From UBA2266 sp964406945 (GTDB lineage: Bacteria; Planctomycetota; Phycisphaerae; Sedimentisphaerales; Anaerobacaceae): a stretch of DNA of 42,773 nucleotides. The notes under the pieces were generated by a model. It did not search any database and had not been told where the DNA came from. It saw only the letters and a list, made by a program, of their open reading frames with translations. Both the position numbers and the translations under genes were made by a program. The stretch is from positions 1 through 42,773 of the forward strand of contig CAYOTO010000026.1 in assembly GCA_964406945.1 (NCBI GenBank), given 5' to 3'. This document shows positions 34,210-42,771 of this stretch, piece by piece. How positions within the stretch are numbered: position 1 is the first letter of the stretch; every line of letters begins with the position of its first letter.

Positions 34210-36849
34210 TTAATCTTCCGCCGCCGCGTCATCCGTAGACACCTCGCGGCTGCCCGCAAGAGCTCGCATCTGCTTCGGCATTACCTTCCGATAGACTTCC
34301 TGTGGCTCACAGACCTGCCCCTCCACCGTCAACAAATCTTCGACCTTGATTCCGAACAGCCGCTCGTTTTCCTCCAGATACGGAAGAATCAAATCCCAGT
34401 CCGCATCCGTCAGAGCTGCAAACGAGCCGCCGTTCAGTTGCTCCTCGATCAGGTGCCCCTGCGGGTCGCGGATATAAACCGCACCGCCCGAAGCCAGCGA
34501 AAACAGATTGCTGCCCGGATAAGGCTCTTTCAGTCCTATGACTTCCCCCGCCTCGCCCAGGCTGATACCGTTTACAATCACAAAACCGCCGCCCGCCAGC
34601 GGGTCCCCGGCCATGAACGACTCACCCAGAAAGTCCAGAGCAGTCCCGTTTATGACTACCCGAGGCCTGCCGACGGAGTTGATCATCGGTCTGCCCGCGG
34701 CGTTGCCTTTTACAAACACACTGCCGCCCTTGGCCCCGTACATGAACGTCTGGCCCGTATCGCCGTGAATGACGATCGTGCCGCGTTTCACAATCTGACC
34801 GACCTGGTCCTGGGCGTTGTCGTGTACGTTAATCGTCAAACCGTCGATGCCCGAGCCTAGATAGTCGCCGTTGCTGCCGTAAACGTCTATCACGACACTG
34901 TCCGTGGCCGGGCCCAGCCCGCAGCCGATGTACCTCTGGCCGCGGCACCGGAATACGATAAAACGCTTCCAGCCCTGCATGTACCCGTCCATCAGCAGGG
35001 AAGCGTCGCAGTCCTTTCCCTCGGCCGCGAAACCGCTGGCGTCTATCACAAGTGTGGTCTCACCGGCCTTCGGACCGCGAAGGCTGTCCCGACTCTCGAA
35101 GTCTACCAGTCTGAACGAGCCGGCCTTCGGCGCATCGTCCCCCAGCCCGGGCAGCGATTCGAACAATTCGTCCAGAGTGCTCCGCACAATATGCAGAAAA
35201 TGGCTGCGTTTCTTCGATCCGGTCGAGAACTTCCTGTCATTCAAAAGCGTCAGAGCCTCTATAGCCGTCCCCGTGCGTTCTTGCTGAAGGCCCGCCCGGC
35301 CCACCGAACCGCACACCGCCCTTACCTGATCGAACGACCACTCCGCCGCGTGATCCTTCACGTATTCGAACAGCCCGGTCGCATCCCTGGAATCGAGCAG
35401 TTTCTCGATCTGCTTGCGAATATCCTGCCCGGCCTCAGCCGCCGGCGTCGAGAAATCACAAGGCTCGGCCGCCTTCGGCATCTCAACATCCACTCCGAAT
35501 TTGTCCGTACACGTCATGCGAATTTTGCCGCTGTCGTCTTTGGCAAGATTGAACATGAACGTCCCGCCGTCGGTATGGCTGCCTCCGCGTGCATTCCAGT
35601 ACTTGTCGGCCACCGGACAAACCCGCTTGTCTTCCTGAGAAAGACTCAGCAATGTAGCATCAATAGCCTGCTTCTCGGAACAGATCAGCCCGACCTGCAC
35701 CTCTCCATCGTGAAATGCGAACACCTGGGGCCGCAACATCGCCGTATCGGTTATTCCCAGTAACTGCATCCGCTGCTGGCGGGCTATATTTCGCGCGATA
35801 ATAAAGAACCACGGCCCGTCCGGCGAACCGTGAATGTGGGTCGCCTGAATCGCCCGGTATGCCTTACGCTTATCTTCGTCCAGCCTGTCGAAGTCCAGCT
35901 CCGTCGTCGGCGCCAGCGCCTCGATAATGTACTCCAGCGGATAATGGTAAGTCCGATCCAGCAGGTCGAACATAAGTGCCGACACCTCGGTATCGGTCAA
36001 AAACTGCGGATAGATATTGCGTTGATGCAGATACTCGCTGACCGAGTGATAGTTCGCAAAGTCGCCGTTATGGACCAGCGCCATATTGATTCCGGCGAAC
36101 GGATGCGCGCCGCCGGGATGCCAGACGCGTCCCTTTGTCGGATACCGCTGATGAGCTATCCACACGTGAGCGCACAAATCGTCTATCTTATAGTACTGCG
36201 TAATCGCCTCGGCGTATCCCACCACCTTCAGGATCATGATGTTGCGCCCGTGGCTCATCACAAACGCCCGCTGATCGCCCATCGACGCGTAATAATTCTG
36301 GTTCAGCCTGAAGCTGTTCTGGTTCACGAACTCGTCTTCGGCCTCACGGCGGTCCATACCCTCCAGAGCGTTCTCTTTGATGAAGCCGTCGAGAACCGCG
36401 TCCTTGACGCGCACGAAATATCTCACGACGTCCGGCGGCTTCACTTCCAGGCCCGGCACCTCTTTCCAGTCGTCGACCGTTTCGAGCATTCCCGATGCCG
36501 CGATCTCGAAATTCGGCTCAATAAACTCGGCCTCGACCTGATCCTTTGCACTCAAATCCAGAAACGCCACGTGCAGCATGTAGTATTCGTCCAGAACCTC
36601 TCGACTGACACCCAACTGCTCCGGCACGAAGCCGACCGCCGCGATGCCGCCGCCTTTGCCGTTGCCCCGGTTGTGCATCTGACGTGAAGGTTCGTGAATA
36701 TGTCTGCCCGCCACCGGTTCGCTGCAGCAGAAACCCACCACTCCGCAGCCGCCTTCTTCTGCGCTTTTGCGGACTTTCCGCGGCAGTTCCATACCCGAAA
36801 TCAGCCGCTTCTTCGATGCCAGCAATTTGTCTACGTAATTGTTGCTCAT
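34210..36849 (-). CDS. Glutamate synthase: glutamine amidotransferase + GXGXG domains
   Basis: The 879-residue protein joins a class II glutamine amidotransferase (GltB1-type) to a GXGXG domain (GltB3-type) and lacks the FMN domain, which is the neighbouring gene. The catalytic Cys is Cys35 (GGCGVVGF), so a 34-residue propeptide must be removed. HQRYPT, HNGDFANY and TDTEV are amidotransferase blocks within about 35-440. The beta-helix GXGXG region at about 590-790 includes the repeats GSNGDYLGSG, HGDTGQTFMYG and KGGSVFVKGNAAG. ATG 36849 is chosen because it overlaps the upstream stop in ATGA. It should release ammonia from glutamine and channel it to the FMN subunit. The linker at about 450-590 is unassigned. 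Confidence 0.9.
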   Translation of the reverse strand: MSNNYVDKLLASKKRLISGMELPRKVRKSAEEGGCGVVGFCCSEPVAGRHIHEPSRQMHNRGNGKGGGIAAVGFVPEQLGVSREVLDEYYMLHVAFLDLSAKDQVEAEFIEPNFEIAASGMLETVDDWKEVPGLEVKPPDVVRYFVRVKDAVLDGFIKENALEGMDRREAEDEFVNQNSFRLNQNYYASMGDQRAFVMSHGRNIMILKVVGYAEAITQYYKIDDLCAHVWIAHQRYPTKGRVWHPGGAHPFAGINMALVHNGDFANYHSVSEYLHQRNIYPQFLTDTEVSALMFDLLDRTYHYPLEYIIEALAPTTELDFDRLDEDKRKAYRAIQATHIHGSPDGPWFFIIARNIARQQRMQLLGITDTAMLRPQVFAFHDGEVQVGLICSEKQAIDATLLSLSQEDKRVCPVADKYWNARGGSHTDGGTFMFNLAKDDSGKIRMTCTDKFGVDVEMPKAAEPCDFSTPAAEAGQDIRKQIEKLLDSRDATGLFEYVKDHAAEWSFDQVRAVCGSVGRAGLQQERTGTAIEALTLLNDRKFSTGSKKRSHFLHIVRSTLDELFESLPGLGDDAPKAGSFRLVDFESRDSLRGPKAGETTLVIDASGFAAEGKDCDASLLMDGYMQGWKRFIVFRCRGQRYIGCGLGPATDSVVIDVYGSNGDYLGSGIDGLTINVHDNAQDQVGQIVKRGTIVIHGDTGQTFMYGAKGGSVFVKGNAAGRPMINSVGRPRVVINGTALDFLGESFMAGDPLAGGGFVIVNGISLGEAGEVIGLKEPYPGSNLFSLASGGAVYIRDPQGHLIEEQLNGGSFAALTDADWDLILPYLEENERLFGIKVEDLLTVEGQVCEPQEVYRKVMPKQMRALAGSREVSTDDAAAED

Positions 36850-38399
36850 CCGTCGTGCTCCACGTCGTTTGTATAGTCCAGATGCATCAGAAGGTCCGTC
36901 CGACCCCGAAGTTCCCGGATACTCTTCAAGCCCAGCCGCTGGAGAATGTCCACCAGCTCCTCGTACCACGCATTATATAGATTCACCAGTCGCTGCGTGC
37001 CCCATTCGATATTCATCTTAACAGAAAGTTCGGCGTCCGTCGTGGCGATGCCCCGGGGACAGCCCCGACCGCTCTCGCATCTGGTGCATCGCACACAGCC
37101 CAGCGCCACAAGCTCGCTCGTCCCGATGACAACTCCATCGGCCCCCAGTGCGATCGCCTTGGCAATGTCGTGGCTCGTACGAACTCCGCCGCTGGCAATC
37201 AGTGCAACGTCGTCGCGGACCCCCTCGGCGTCGAGAAAGCCGTGAACCTTTGTAATGGCGTACTCCAGCGGCATCGCGATATTCTTCTTCGCTATGTCCG
37301 GAGCCGCACCGGTCCCGCCGTACCCGCCGTCGATATGCACGATATGAGCACCGGCCGCCTGACTGCCGACCGCGACCATGTCAACATCCGTCGGCGTCGA
37401 AACCTTCGCCGAAACAAGCGCACGACGATTCAGATGCTTGATCCAGTCGATATGCTTCATGTGGTCTTCGATGGAATATACGCTGTGGAACGGGAACGGC
37501 GAAAACAGCGATATACCCTGCACCGCCTCACGCATCCGGGCCACGTACACCGTGTTCTTGTCGCCAAGCAAATGGCCGCCCAGCCCGGGCTTGGCCCCCT
37601 GAGCGTACTTGAACTCCACTATCGGAACCCGCTGGATAGTCTCCTCGCGAACCCCGAAAAGTCCCGTGGCAACCTGCGTAATCACATGGTCGTCATAAGG
37701 CCGCATACGCTCCATGTACCCGCCTTCACCGGTGCACGTAAAAGTATTCCACGCCACACACGCCCGGGCCTTGGACAATTGCGTAACATTGCTGACTGAG
37801 CCGAAACTCATCCCGCCGCCATACCACGGCACATCGATCTTGATTCTGGGCCGGCCGTCATTGCGCTTGTTCAAATCGATGCTCAGATCGATTTCGTCTT
37901 TGCTCACTTGCACCGGCGGCTTGTCCGGAAATTTGAGTCGCAGCTTGTCGAAACCGCCCCCGGTCGCCCCGGTCTGATACTCATACCCGTACTTCTCGTC
38001 GGGCGAGTGCCCGGTCTCGGCCATCTTCCACGTCGCCAGAATCATATCCGGCGTCCAGCGGTAATCGCCCAGCGCCTTGAGCATAGGATTCTCACCCATC
38101 TTCAACGCGCCCGTCGGACAGTGTTCCACGCAGTAATGGTCCGTCTTTTCGCACTTCGGCCCGATGCACCTGCCGTGCCGGGGCTCCTCGAAGTACTTGT
38201 AACCGTCCGTCAGAACGTGAACGTCTTCCGGACACAGTTCCGCGCATTTGCCGCAGCGAATGCATTCGTGCGTCCGCGTCACGAAGTACTTCGATATCTC
38301 GTTTCGGAACCGCACCTTCGCCGGCTTCACATCGCGAGAAACCTTGACCTGCTCTACACGTGTGTCCAGCGTCTTCGCCGGCAGCACGCCCTCAAGCAT
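36846..38399 (-). CDS. gltB: Glutamate synthase FMN domain with ferredoxin module (GltB2-type)
   Basis: The 517-residue protein has an N-terminal iron-sulfur segment (CIRCGKCAELCP at about 46-57, then CIGPKCEKTDHYCVEHCP) and the FMN-binding TIM barrel of archaeal-type glutamate synthase: PWYGGGMSFGSVS, GEGGYMERM, AQGAKPGLGGHL, HIDGGYGGTGAAP, ASGGVRTSHDIAKAIALGAD, and the 3Fe-4S site CVRCTRCESGRGCPRGIAT. It converts 2-oxoglutarate and ammonia to glutamate using reduced flavin. ATG 38399 is chosen because it overlaps the upstream stop by 8 bases; an in-frame ATG at 38477 would overlap the upstream gene by 86 bases. Its natural electron donor (ferredoxin or a GltD-like protein) is not encoded as a separate gene here. 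Confidence 0.92.
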   Translation of the reverse strand: MLEGVLPAKTLDTRVEQVKVSRDVKPAKVRFRNEISKYFVTRTHECIRCGKCAELCPEDVHVLTDGYKYFEEPRHGRCIGPKCEKTDHYCVEHCPTGALKMGENPMLKALGDYRWTPDMILATWKMAETGHSPDEKYGYEYQTGATGGGFDKLRLKFPDKPPVQVSKDEIDLSIDLNKRNDGRPRIKIDVPWYGGGMSFGSVSNVTQLSKARACVAWNTFTCTGEGGYMERMRPYDDHVITQVATGLFGVREETIQRVPIVEFKYAQGAKPGLGGHLLGDKNTVYVARMREAVQGISLFSPFPFHSVYSIEDHMKHIDWIKHLNRRALVSAKVSTPTDVDMVAVGSQAAGAHIVHIDGGYGGTGAAPDIAKKNIAMPLEYAITKVHGFLDAEGVRDDVALIASGGVRTSHDIAKAIALGADGVVIGTSELVALGCVRCTRCESGRGCPRGIATTDAELSVKMNIEWGTQRLVNLYNAWYEELVDILQRLGLKSIRELRGRTDLLMHLDYTNDVEHDG

Positions 38400-39789
38400 T
38401 TTTTCGTTTACCGAAAAGTTTCCCAAAGGTTTCCTCCTCGATTTTATCAAAAAACATTGCTCTGCCGACATCGCCACGCAACCGCCGCGCCTCGCGAATC
38501 CCCATCGCCCCCATGACCTCGATCAACTGATCGTGCCACGCCGCGATAAGATTCGTCATGCGCCCGACCCCGTAGTCGGCATCTATTTCTTCCAACTGCG
38601 CCGGACACGGCAGGCCCGCCTCGCAGCCGTCACACAAATGACATTCAAGAGCGATCAGCACAGGGAGTTCTATCGAAACCAGATCCGCCCCGCATATAAT
38701 CGCCTTCGCCATGTGCTCCGGCAGGGCGATCCCGCCTCCGGCGATCAGCGTAACTTCGTCGCGATGCCCGTTCTCGATTAGCGAAGTATGCACCTCGCGT
38801 ATCATATCCTTGAGAAACCGCGGCTCCTGAGCCCCGATTTCGTTGCCGTTCAAATCGGCTTTGATGTGAATTACTTCCACCTCATCGGCCCCGGCAAGCT
38901 CAACAGCCCGCCCGCAGCCCATCTTGTCAAGCCGCACGCGCACGCTGACCACTATGTCAGGGTTAATCTTCTTGATTTTGCCTATCCGCTCCAGAACGCC
39001 GTCCCCGTCGCAAAGCTCCACGTACCGCGTACTCTTAATCGCTTCATCCGCAATATCGTCCCCGTCCAGCAGAAATCCGCAGTGATCCAGAACGCTTTCA
39101 TCGCCTTCCAGCGGCCAGTCACCCGCCCGCGCCAGTGAAATGATCTCGGTTCGGACCGCGGTTTCGCGCATCAGCGGACCCAGATCCGGCAGACTGTACT
39201 CAGACGGCTGAACGTCGAGTATCAGCGGCATTTGCGTGGTCAGCATGGACGGCATCCTGTTCGACAACTCCATCCCGTCGAACGAAAGGTATCCCGGTTT
39301 GCGGCCGATATCGACCGCCGTGCTGATATATTCGCGACCGTGAATCCCATCCCGCGTCGGCCTCACGATCTCGCTCATGTCCGTCCACATCGAATCAAAC
39401 CCCGGACCGGTATGTGGCCCCTTGTAGCCGGCGCCCGATACCGGAATCTTCGCCGTCTCGGCCTGCGTCAACGTTGTCCGGATTATGTCCGGCGTCCAGT
39501 ATTCGTTACCAAGACTTTCGTAAACCGGATTTACACTCAGTCGCAGAAGGCTCTTCGTGCAGTTCTGTACGCACGAAAAACAGCCCATACACTCGAAAAA
39601 CAGCGTATCGACATCGCTCAGCGTCCGAACGTATTCGGATTCTTCGCGATAGCGGTCGTATATACAGGCCTTTTTCACGCAGTTATGACACCGGCAGCAG
39701 TCCTCACGCCAGTCCACAACTCCGAACTTGCCCACCCTCGGCCGCCTCGGCGGCATCGGACGCGTCTCAATATGATACTTCTCAGGCAT
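38392..39789 (-). CDS. Degenerate GltB2-like iron-sulfur protein
   Basis: The 465-residue protein parallels the next gene domain by domain: N-terminal clusters (CCRCHNC 31-37, Cys42; CMGCFSCVQNC 67-77), the YWTPDII segment shared in form with the paralogue's YRWTPDMI, a TIM-barrel-like middle, IAGGGIALPEHMAKAIICGAD, and a C-terminal CHLCDGCEAGLPC. The FMN/substrate motifs are altered: GGMSFGS is missing and the HIDGGYGGTGAAP position reads HIKADLNGNEIGAQ. It is therefore unlikely to be a normal glutamate synthase. It may be an electron-transfer or structural partner of GltB2, or act on another substrate. It is 16 bases after metF and overlaps gltB. Confidence 0.75.
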   Translation of the reverse strand: MPEKYHIETRPMPPRRPRVGKFGVVDWREDCCRCHNCVKKACIYDRYREESEYVRTLSDVDTLFFECMGCFSCVQNCTKSLLRLSVNPVYESLGNEYWTPDIIRTTLTQAETAKIPVSGAGYKGPHTGPGFDSMWTDMSEIVRPTRDGIHGREYISTAVDIGRKPGYLSFDGMELSNRMPSMLTTQMPLILDVQPSEYSLPDLGPLMRETAVRTEIISLARAGDWPLEGDESVLDHCGFLLDGDDIADEAIKSTRYVELCDGDGVLERIGKIKKINPDIVVSVRVRLDKMGCGRAVELAGADEVEVIHIKADLNGNEIGAQEPRFLKDMIREVHTSLIENGHRDEVTLIAGGGIALPEHMAKAIICGADLVSIELPVLIALECHLCDGCEAGLPCPAQLEEIDADYGVGRMTNLIAAWHDQLIEVMGAMGIREARRLRGDVGRAMFFDKIEEETFGKLFGKRKNA

Positions 39790-39805
39790 AATTATCTACC
39801 CTGTC

Positions 39806-40702
39806 TTACAATCCCGCGGCCGACAGAATCTCGTTCACACTGCCTTCTTTGCCGCCGCTGATAACATGAATTCCCCGCAGCCCCTTCATATCCTTCATCT
39901 TGCCGATTATCTCCGCACAGATCCCAACGCCTTCTTTGGCCTGGGCCTTCGCATCCCCGGCCTTTTCCAGCCGCTCGACAATGTCGTCCCCGATTACAAA
40001 GTCAGTAAACCTCTCGCGAAGCTTCCTCGCCTCCTCCGCACTGTCCAGCACGTGAACTCCCCCGAGAATCGCACATTTGTCCGTAATCCCTTCATCGTTT
40101 ACCGCTTCGAGCCACTTTCCGAACGCTTCGACGTCGAAAATACCCTGGGTTTGAATGAATTTCGCCCCGGCCTCGACCTTCTTGGCCACCCGCAGCACAT
40201 TCAGTTCCATGGGCTGCATGTAGGGATTTGCCGCCGCCCCGGCCGTAACCGAAAAATCCCCTTCGATCTTCGTACCGTCGAGCAGCAGGCCGTCATTGTT
40301 CATCGCCTCTATCGCCGCGATAAGCTGGATGGAATCGATATCGTAAACATTCGCTGACTGCGGACAGTCCGTCAGAATCTGATGGTATCCGCTCAGGCAA
40401 AGCACATTTTCGACACCCATCGCCGCCGCCCCAAGCAGGTCCGATTGCAGCGCGATTCGGTTCCTGTCCCGTGTAACGAGCTGATAGACGGGCTCAACCC
40501 CTGCCCCGAGAGCCGCCGACGACCCCGCCATGCTGCACATGACGATTCCATATGGATTATCCGCCACGTTGACTGCCGCAACCTTATCGCCGCACTCCGA
40601 AACCGCCTTCTGGGCCGCCGCCATGTCGGCGCTGACCGCCGGAAGATACTCGGCCGTTATAATGAACTCCCCACTCTTGATCTTTGCTGCCAGTTTGCCC
40701 AT
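39806..40702 (-). CDS. metF: Methylenetetrahydrofolate reductase MetF
   Basis: The 298-residue TIM-barrel protein matches MetF: FIITAEYLPA at the start, NVADNPYGIVMCSMA, the YQLVTRDRNRIALQSDLLGAAAMGVENVLCLSG block (three strands of the flavin site), DFSVTAGAAANPY, and GAKFIQTQGIFDVEAF. It reduces 5,10-methylene-THF to 5-methyl-THF with a flavin in the methyl branch of the Wood-Ljungdahl pathway or for methionine synthesis. The length suits the bacterial single-domain enzyme that needs a partner such as MetV for electrons. GGAG lies upstream of ATG 40702. It follows the first mvhD-like gene by 151 bases. Confidence 0.93.
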   Translation of the reverse strand: MGKLAAKIKSGEFIITAEYLPAVSADMAAAQKAVSECGDKVAAVNVADNPYGIVMCSMAGSSAALGAGVEPVYQLVTRDRNRIALQSDLLGAAAMGVENVLCLSGYHQILTDCPQSANVYDIDSIQLIAAIEAMNNDGLLLDGTKIEGDFSVTAGAAANPYMQPMELNVLRVAKKVEAGAKFIQTQGIFDVEAFGKWLEAVNDEGITDKCAILGGVHVLDSAEEARKLRERFTDFVIGDDIVERLEKAGDAKAQAKEGVGICAEIIGKMKDMKGLRGIHVISGGKEGSVNEILSAAGL

Positions 40703-40853
40703 TCGCTTCTTTCTCCAGGCCTCTTATAAGCTTATTTCTGTTCGAGTCCGCCCGACATACCGCGGACATGGACCGTAATCTCATATCTGGTCTTGCTGCA
40801 ATCCCGCTGCGACTTCATCTTCGTGCCGGGCCGGAAATCTCATAGCTTTCCCG

Positions 40854-41252
40854 TTAGACAGTCGCCCCCATTTGCTTGATCTTTGTTCCGAACTGCTCGA
40901 TCTTTTTCACTGCCCCGTCAACCCCGTCGCCGTTAAGACCGACGAACGTCATGCGGCCTGACCCGACCCCGATCTCCTGCAGCAACTCATCGACCGCCTT
41001 TGCCCGTTTGCTACCGCGAATCGTGCCTTCCAGATGCTGACATTCGCTTGGCTCACAGCCCAGAAGCACCGCTCCGTCGGCCCCCGTCTCGAACGCCTTC
41101 ATGAAATACGGAACATCCACCTTGCCCGAGCAGGGCAGTGCCACCGCCTTGACCTCAACACCGTCAAGCGCCTTGCAGCACCGCAAAACATCCTCACGTT
41201 TGAAGCCGTTCGAGCAGTAGAACAGATAAATCTTCTGCTGGTTGTCGTCCAT
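40854..41252 (-). CDS. Divergent MvhD-like iron-sulfur subunit
   Basis: The 132-residue protein aligns with the other MvhD over its whole length: VALPCSGKVDVPYFMKAFETGADGAVLLGC (37-66) and EPSECQHLEG (67-76). Cysteines at 13, 41, 66 and 71 are in family positions. The first motif reads CSNGF instead of CCHYCAYAG, so a cluster ligand differs and Cys25/26 may substitute. It is the promoter-proximal gene of the operon and is separated from metF by 151 bases. It may be a second electron adaptor for another partner, such as the glutamate synthase or the second HdrA copy. GAGG precedes the ATG. Confidence 0.85.
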   Translation of the reverse strand: MDDNQQKIYLFYCSNGFKREDVLRCCKALDGVEVKAVALPCSGKVDVPYFMKAFETGADGAVLLGCEPSECQHLEGTIRGSKRAKAVDELLQEIGVGSGRMTFVGLNGDGVDGAVKKIEQFGTKIKQMGATV

Positions 41253-41871
41253 TTTCTGCTTACCTCATAATTACAGCATTCGTACAGGCCCGCACCCGCG
41301 AACCTCGAAGGGCTGAACGTCGCCGACGCTATCCTGCGGGCGTTCGCTGGTGGCCGGGCTTACGATACATGGAACTGTCTTGGCAGGGCCCCCGGAATGT
41401 CACATTTTTCTATCGCCCTTACCCGGCCGGAGTCGGCGCACACCAAAACCGTTTCCCGGTGTTCGGACGCAGAAGAAGACGCCACCACTAAGCCCTTCTT
41501 TTTTATCGCAGTCCAAGCACACTGATCATAACCGAAACAACCCCCATCCCCTCACCCATCCTCCTAATAGCAAATATTAGATTACCTGATACTTAAATTG
41601 CGTTCGTTAATACAGTCTATTCGTTATTCTGATACACTCGGCAACACGCCGGGGAATCTCGTTCACCGCTTCTCAACGGCAGAAGCAGTCTCACTGCCCC
41701 GTCAGAATTGGTGCTGCCGCAAAATTTCACACAACATTATCCCTGCCCTAAACGGAATTTAACAAACTGTGCGTATTCTGAATTGAAGCAGTTGCAGTAA
41801 AAGGAATGTCTGCAACTGAAAGAACATACGCTGCGGCAGGAATGCCGCCCGACAGATACGAGGACCCTCTG
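41253..41871. other. Divergent intergenic region with operon leader
   Basis: This gap of 619 bases separates the minus-strand redox operon from the plus-strand rubrerythrin-like gene. On the minus strand it contains a plausible promoter (41736-41765), a leader of about 475 nt with several GC-rich inverted repeats, and an 18-codon open frame at 41503-41559 preceded by AGGAGG (overlapping spacing, weak support). An AT-rich palindrome CTAATA/TATTAG lies at 41563-41580. I see no recognisable riboswitch consensus and no clear promoter for the plus-strand gene. Confidence 0.45.
41736..41765 (-). promoter_or_regulatory. Candidate promoter of the MetF-Hdr-glutamate synthase operon
   Basis: On the minus strand TTGTTA (41765-41760) and GATAAT (41741-41736) are separated by 18 bp. 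It is the best sigma70-like site upstream of the operon and predicts a start near 41729, giving an untranslated leader of about 475 nt. Confidence 0.4.
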
Positions 41872-42357
41872 ATGTATACGCGATTTAACGTATTTGAAAC
41901 GCTCCAGATAGCCGAGCGTATCGAACACAAGGATGCCGAATATTATCTTTCGATGGCCCAAAAAGCCGCGGACGCTGAGCTGCGCACCATCTGCCTCAAA
42001 CTTGCAAACTGGAAGGTAAAACACGAGAAAGTCCTGGAGAAGCGCCGAAAAGACTACTCCGAAAAAACCGGCGAATTCGGAACATTCGACCCCGACGATT
42101 ACGTTCTGAGCAATCCCCAGGCGATGGCCGGCCTGGCCAGTCTGGCCGACAAGCAGCGAGTCGCACGCAATGCAGCCCGTTGGACCTCAACAGCCGATCT
42201 CTACCGCGAAGCCGTAAAGCGTGAACGCGAGACAGCCGTTTTCTACGAGGGCTTGAAGCACTTCGTAGCGGACCCGGCCTGCGAAGAGGCTATTACCGAG
42301 ATTCTGATGGAGAAAAACCGCCACATCGCCCGGCTTTCAGAATCCGCAATCGCCTGA
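41872..42357 (+). CDS. Rubrerythrin-like ferritin-fold protein
   Basis: The 161-residue protein has the four-helix pattern of the rubrerythrin/ferritin-like superfamily: FETLQIAERIEHKDAEYY on helix 1, ANWKVKHEKVLEKR on helix 2 (ExxH-like HE pair), EAVKRERETAVFYEGL on helix 3 and ILMEKNRHIARL on helix 4 (E..RH). It lacks a C-terminal rubredoxin CxxC domain, so it is a domain-only form. Such di-iron proteins protect anaerobes from peroxide and oxygen. ATG 41872 is chosen because CGAGGA lies 7 bases before it and the family starts with FNVFE.LE.AERIE; ATG 41806 in the same frame would add 22 residues without a usable ribosome site. It diverges from the oxygen-sensitive redox operon. Confidence 0.85.
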   Translation: MYTRFNVFETLQIAERIEHKDAEYYLSMAQKAADAELRTICLKLANWKVKHEKVLEKRRKDYSEKTGEFGTFDPDDYVLSNPQAMAGLASLADKQRVARNAARWTSTADLYREAVKRERETAVFYEGLKHFVADPACEEAITEILMEKNRHIARLSESAIA

Positions 42358-42594
42358 TCTGCCGCAAAATCTGGCGACATCTATTGCCGTAGAAAACCGA
42401 ATTGACCCGATTCAGCATTTTTAACTGATTCCGATTTATAGATAGACAGTGATGTACGTTGGATTGGAATTTACCAGAGACTTTGTCTCCGCACGCCGGC
42501 CACGAATCGAATATGGCCGCCGAAGCCCTCTTCCTGACCGATTTCACGCAGACCACCAACAACCCTGCGCAAGATGTGTCGTAAATCCCCTCCG

Positions 42595-42771
42595 TTATCC
42601 CGCGGTTGTCCCTGCCCCGCGTTTCCTGGCTGCCGAAGATTTTGGACCTCGTTTCTTGGGCGTCTTCCTGTTCGCATCGACGAACTTCTGCATCTGAAGC
42701 TCTGCCTCGTCGGCCCTTGCGGGCGAGCCGTCCATCTTGGCGAAGGCATCCACGAGCTTCACCAATCCCGC
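42595..42771 (-). CDS. C-terminal end of an unidentified gene (cut by window edge)
   Basis: The minus strand is open from the right edge to TAA at 42597-42595. The visible 58 codons read AGLVKLVDAFAKMDGSPARA..., a helical acidic stretch (DEAELQMQKFVDANRK), then a very basic tail (KTPKKRGPKSSAARKRG). Codon third positions are G/C-rich as in real genes here. A stop codon and a coherent charge pattern favour a true gene end over the longer overlapping open frame on the same strand at 42471-42749. No family is recognised; the tail may bind nucleic acid. Confidence 0.5.
   Translation of the reverse strand, partial: AGLVKLVDAFAKMDGSPARADEAELQMQKFVDANRKTPKKRGPKSSAARKRGAGTTAG

Noticed and set aside
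41503..41559. 18-codon leader peptide MGEGMGVVSVMISVLGLR on the minus strand
   Set aside because: AGGAGG directly abuts the ATG, leaving no spacing, and no regulatory codon run is visible; kept only as a remark in the leader finding.
42471..42749. 92-codon minus-strand open frame at the right edge
   Set aside because: It overlaps in another frame the better candidate ending at 42595, and its Arg/Gln/Gly-rich composition looks non-coding.
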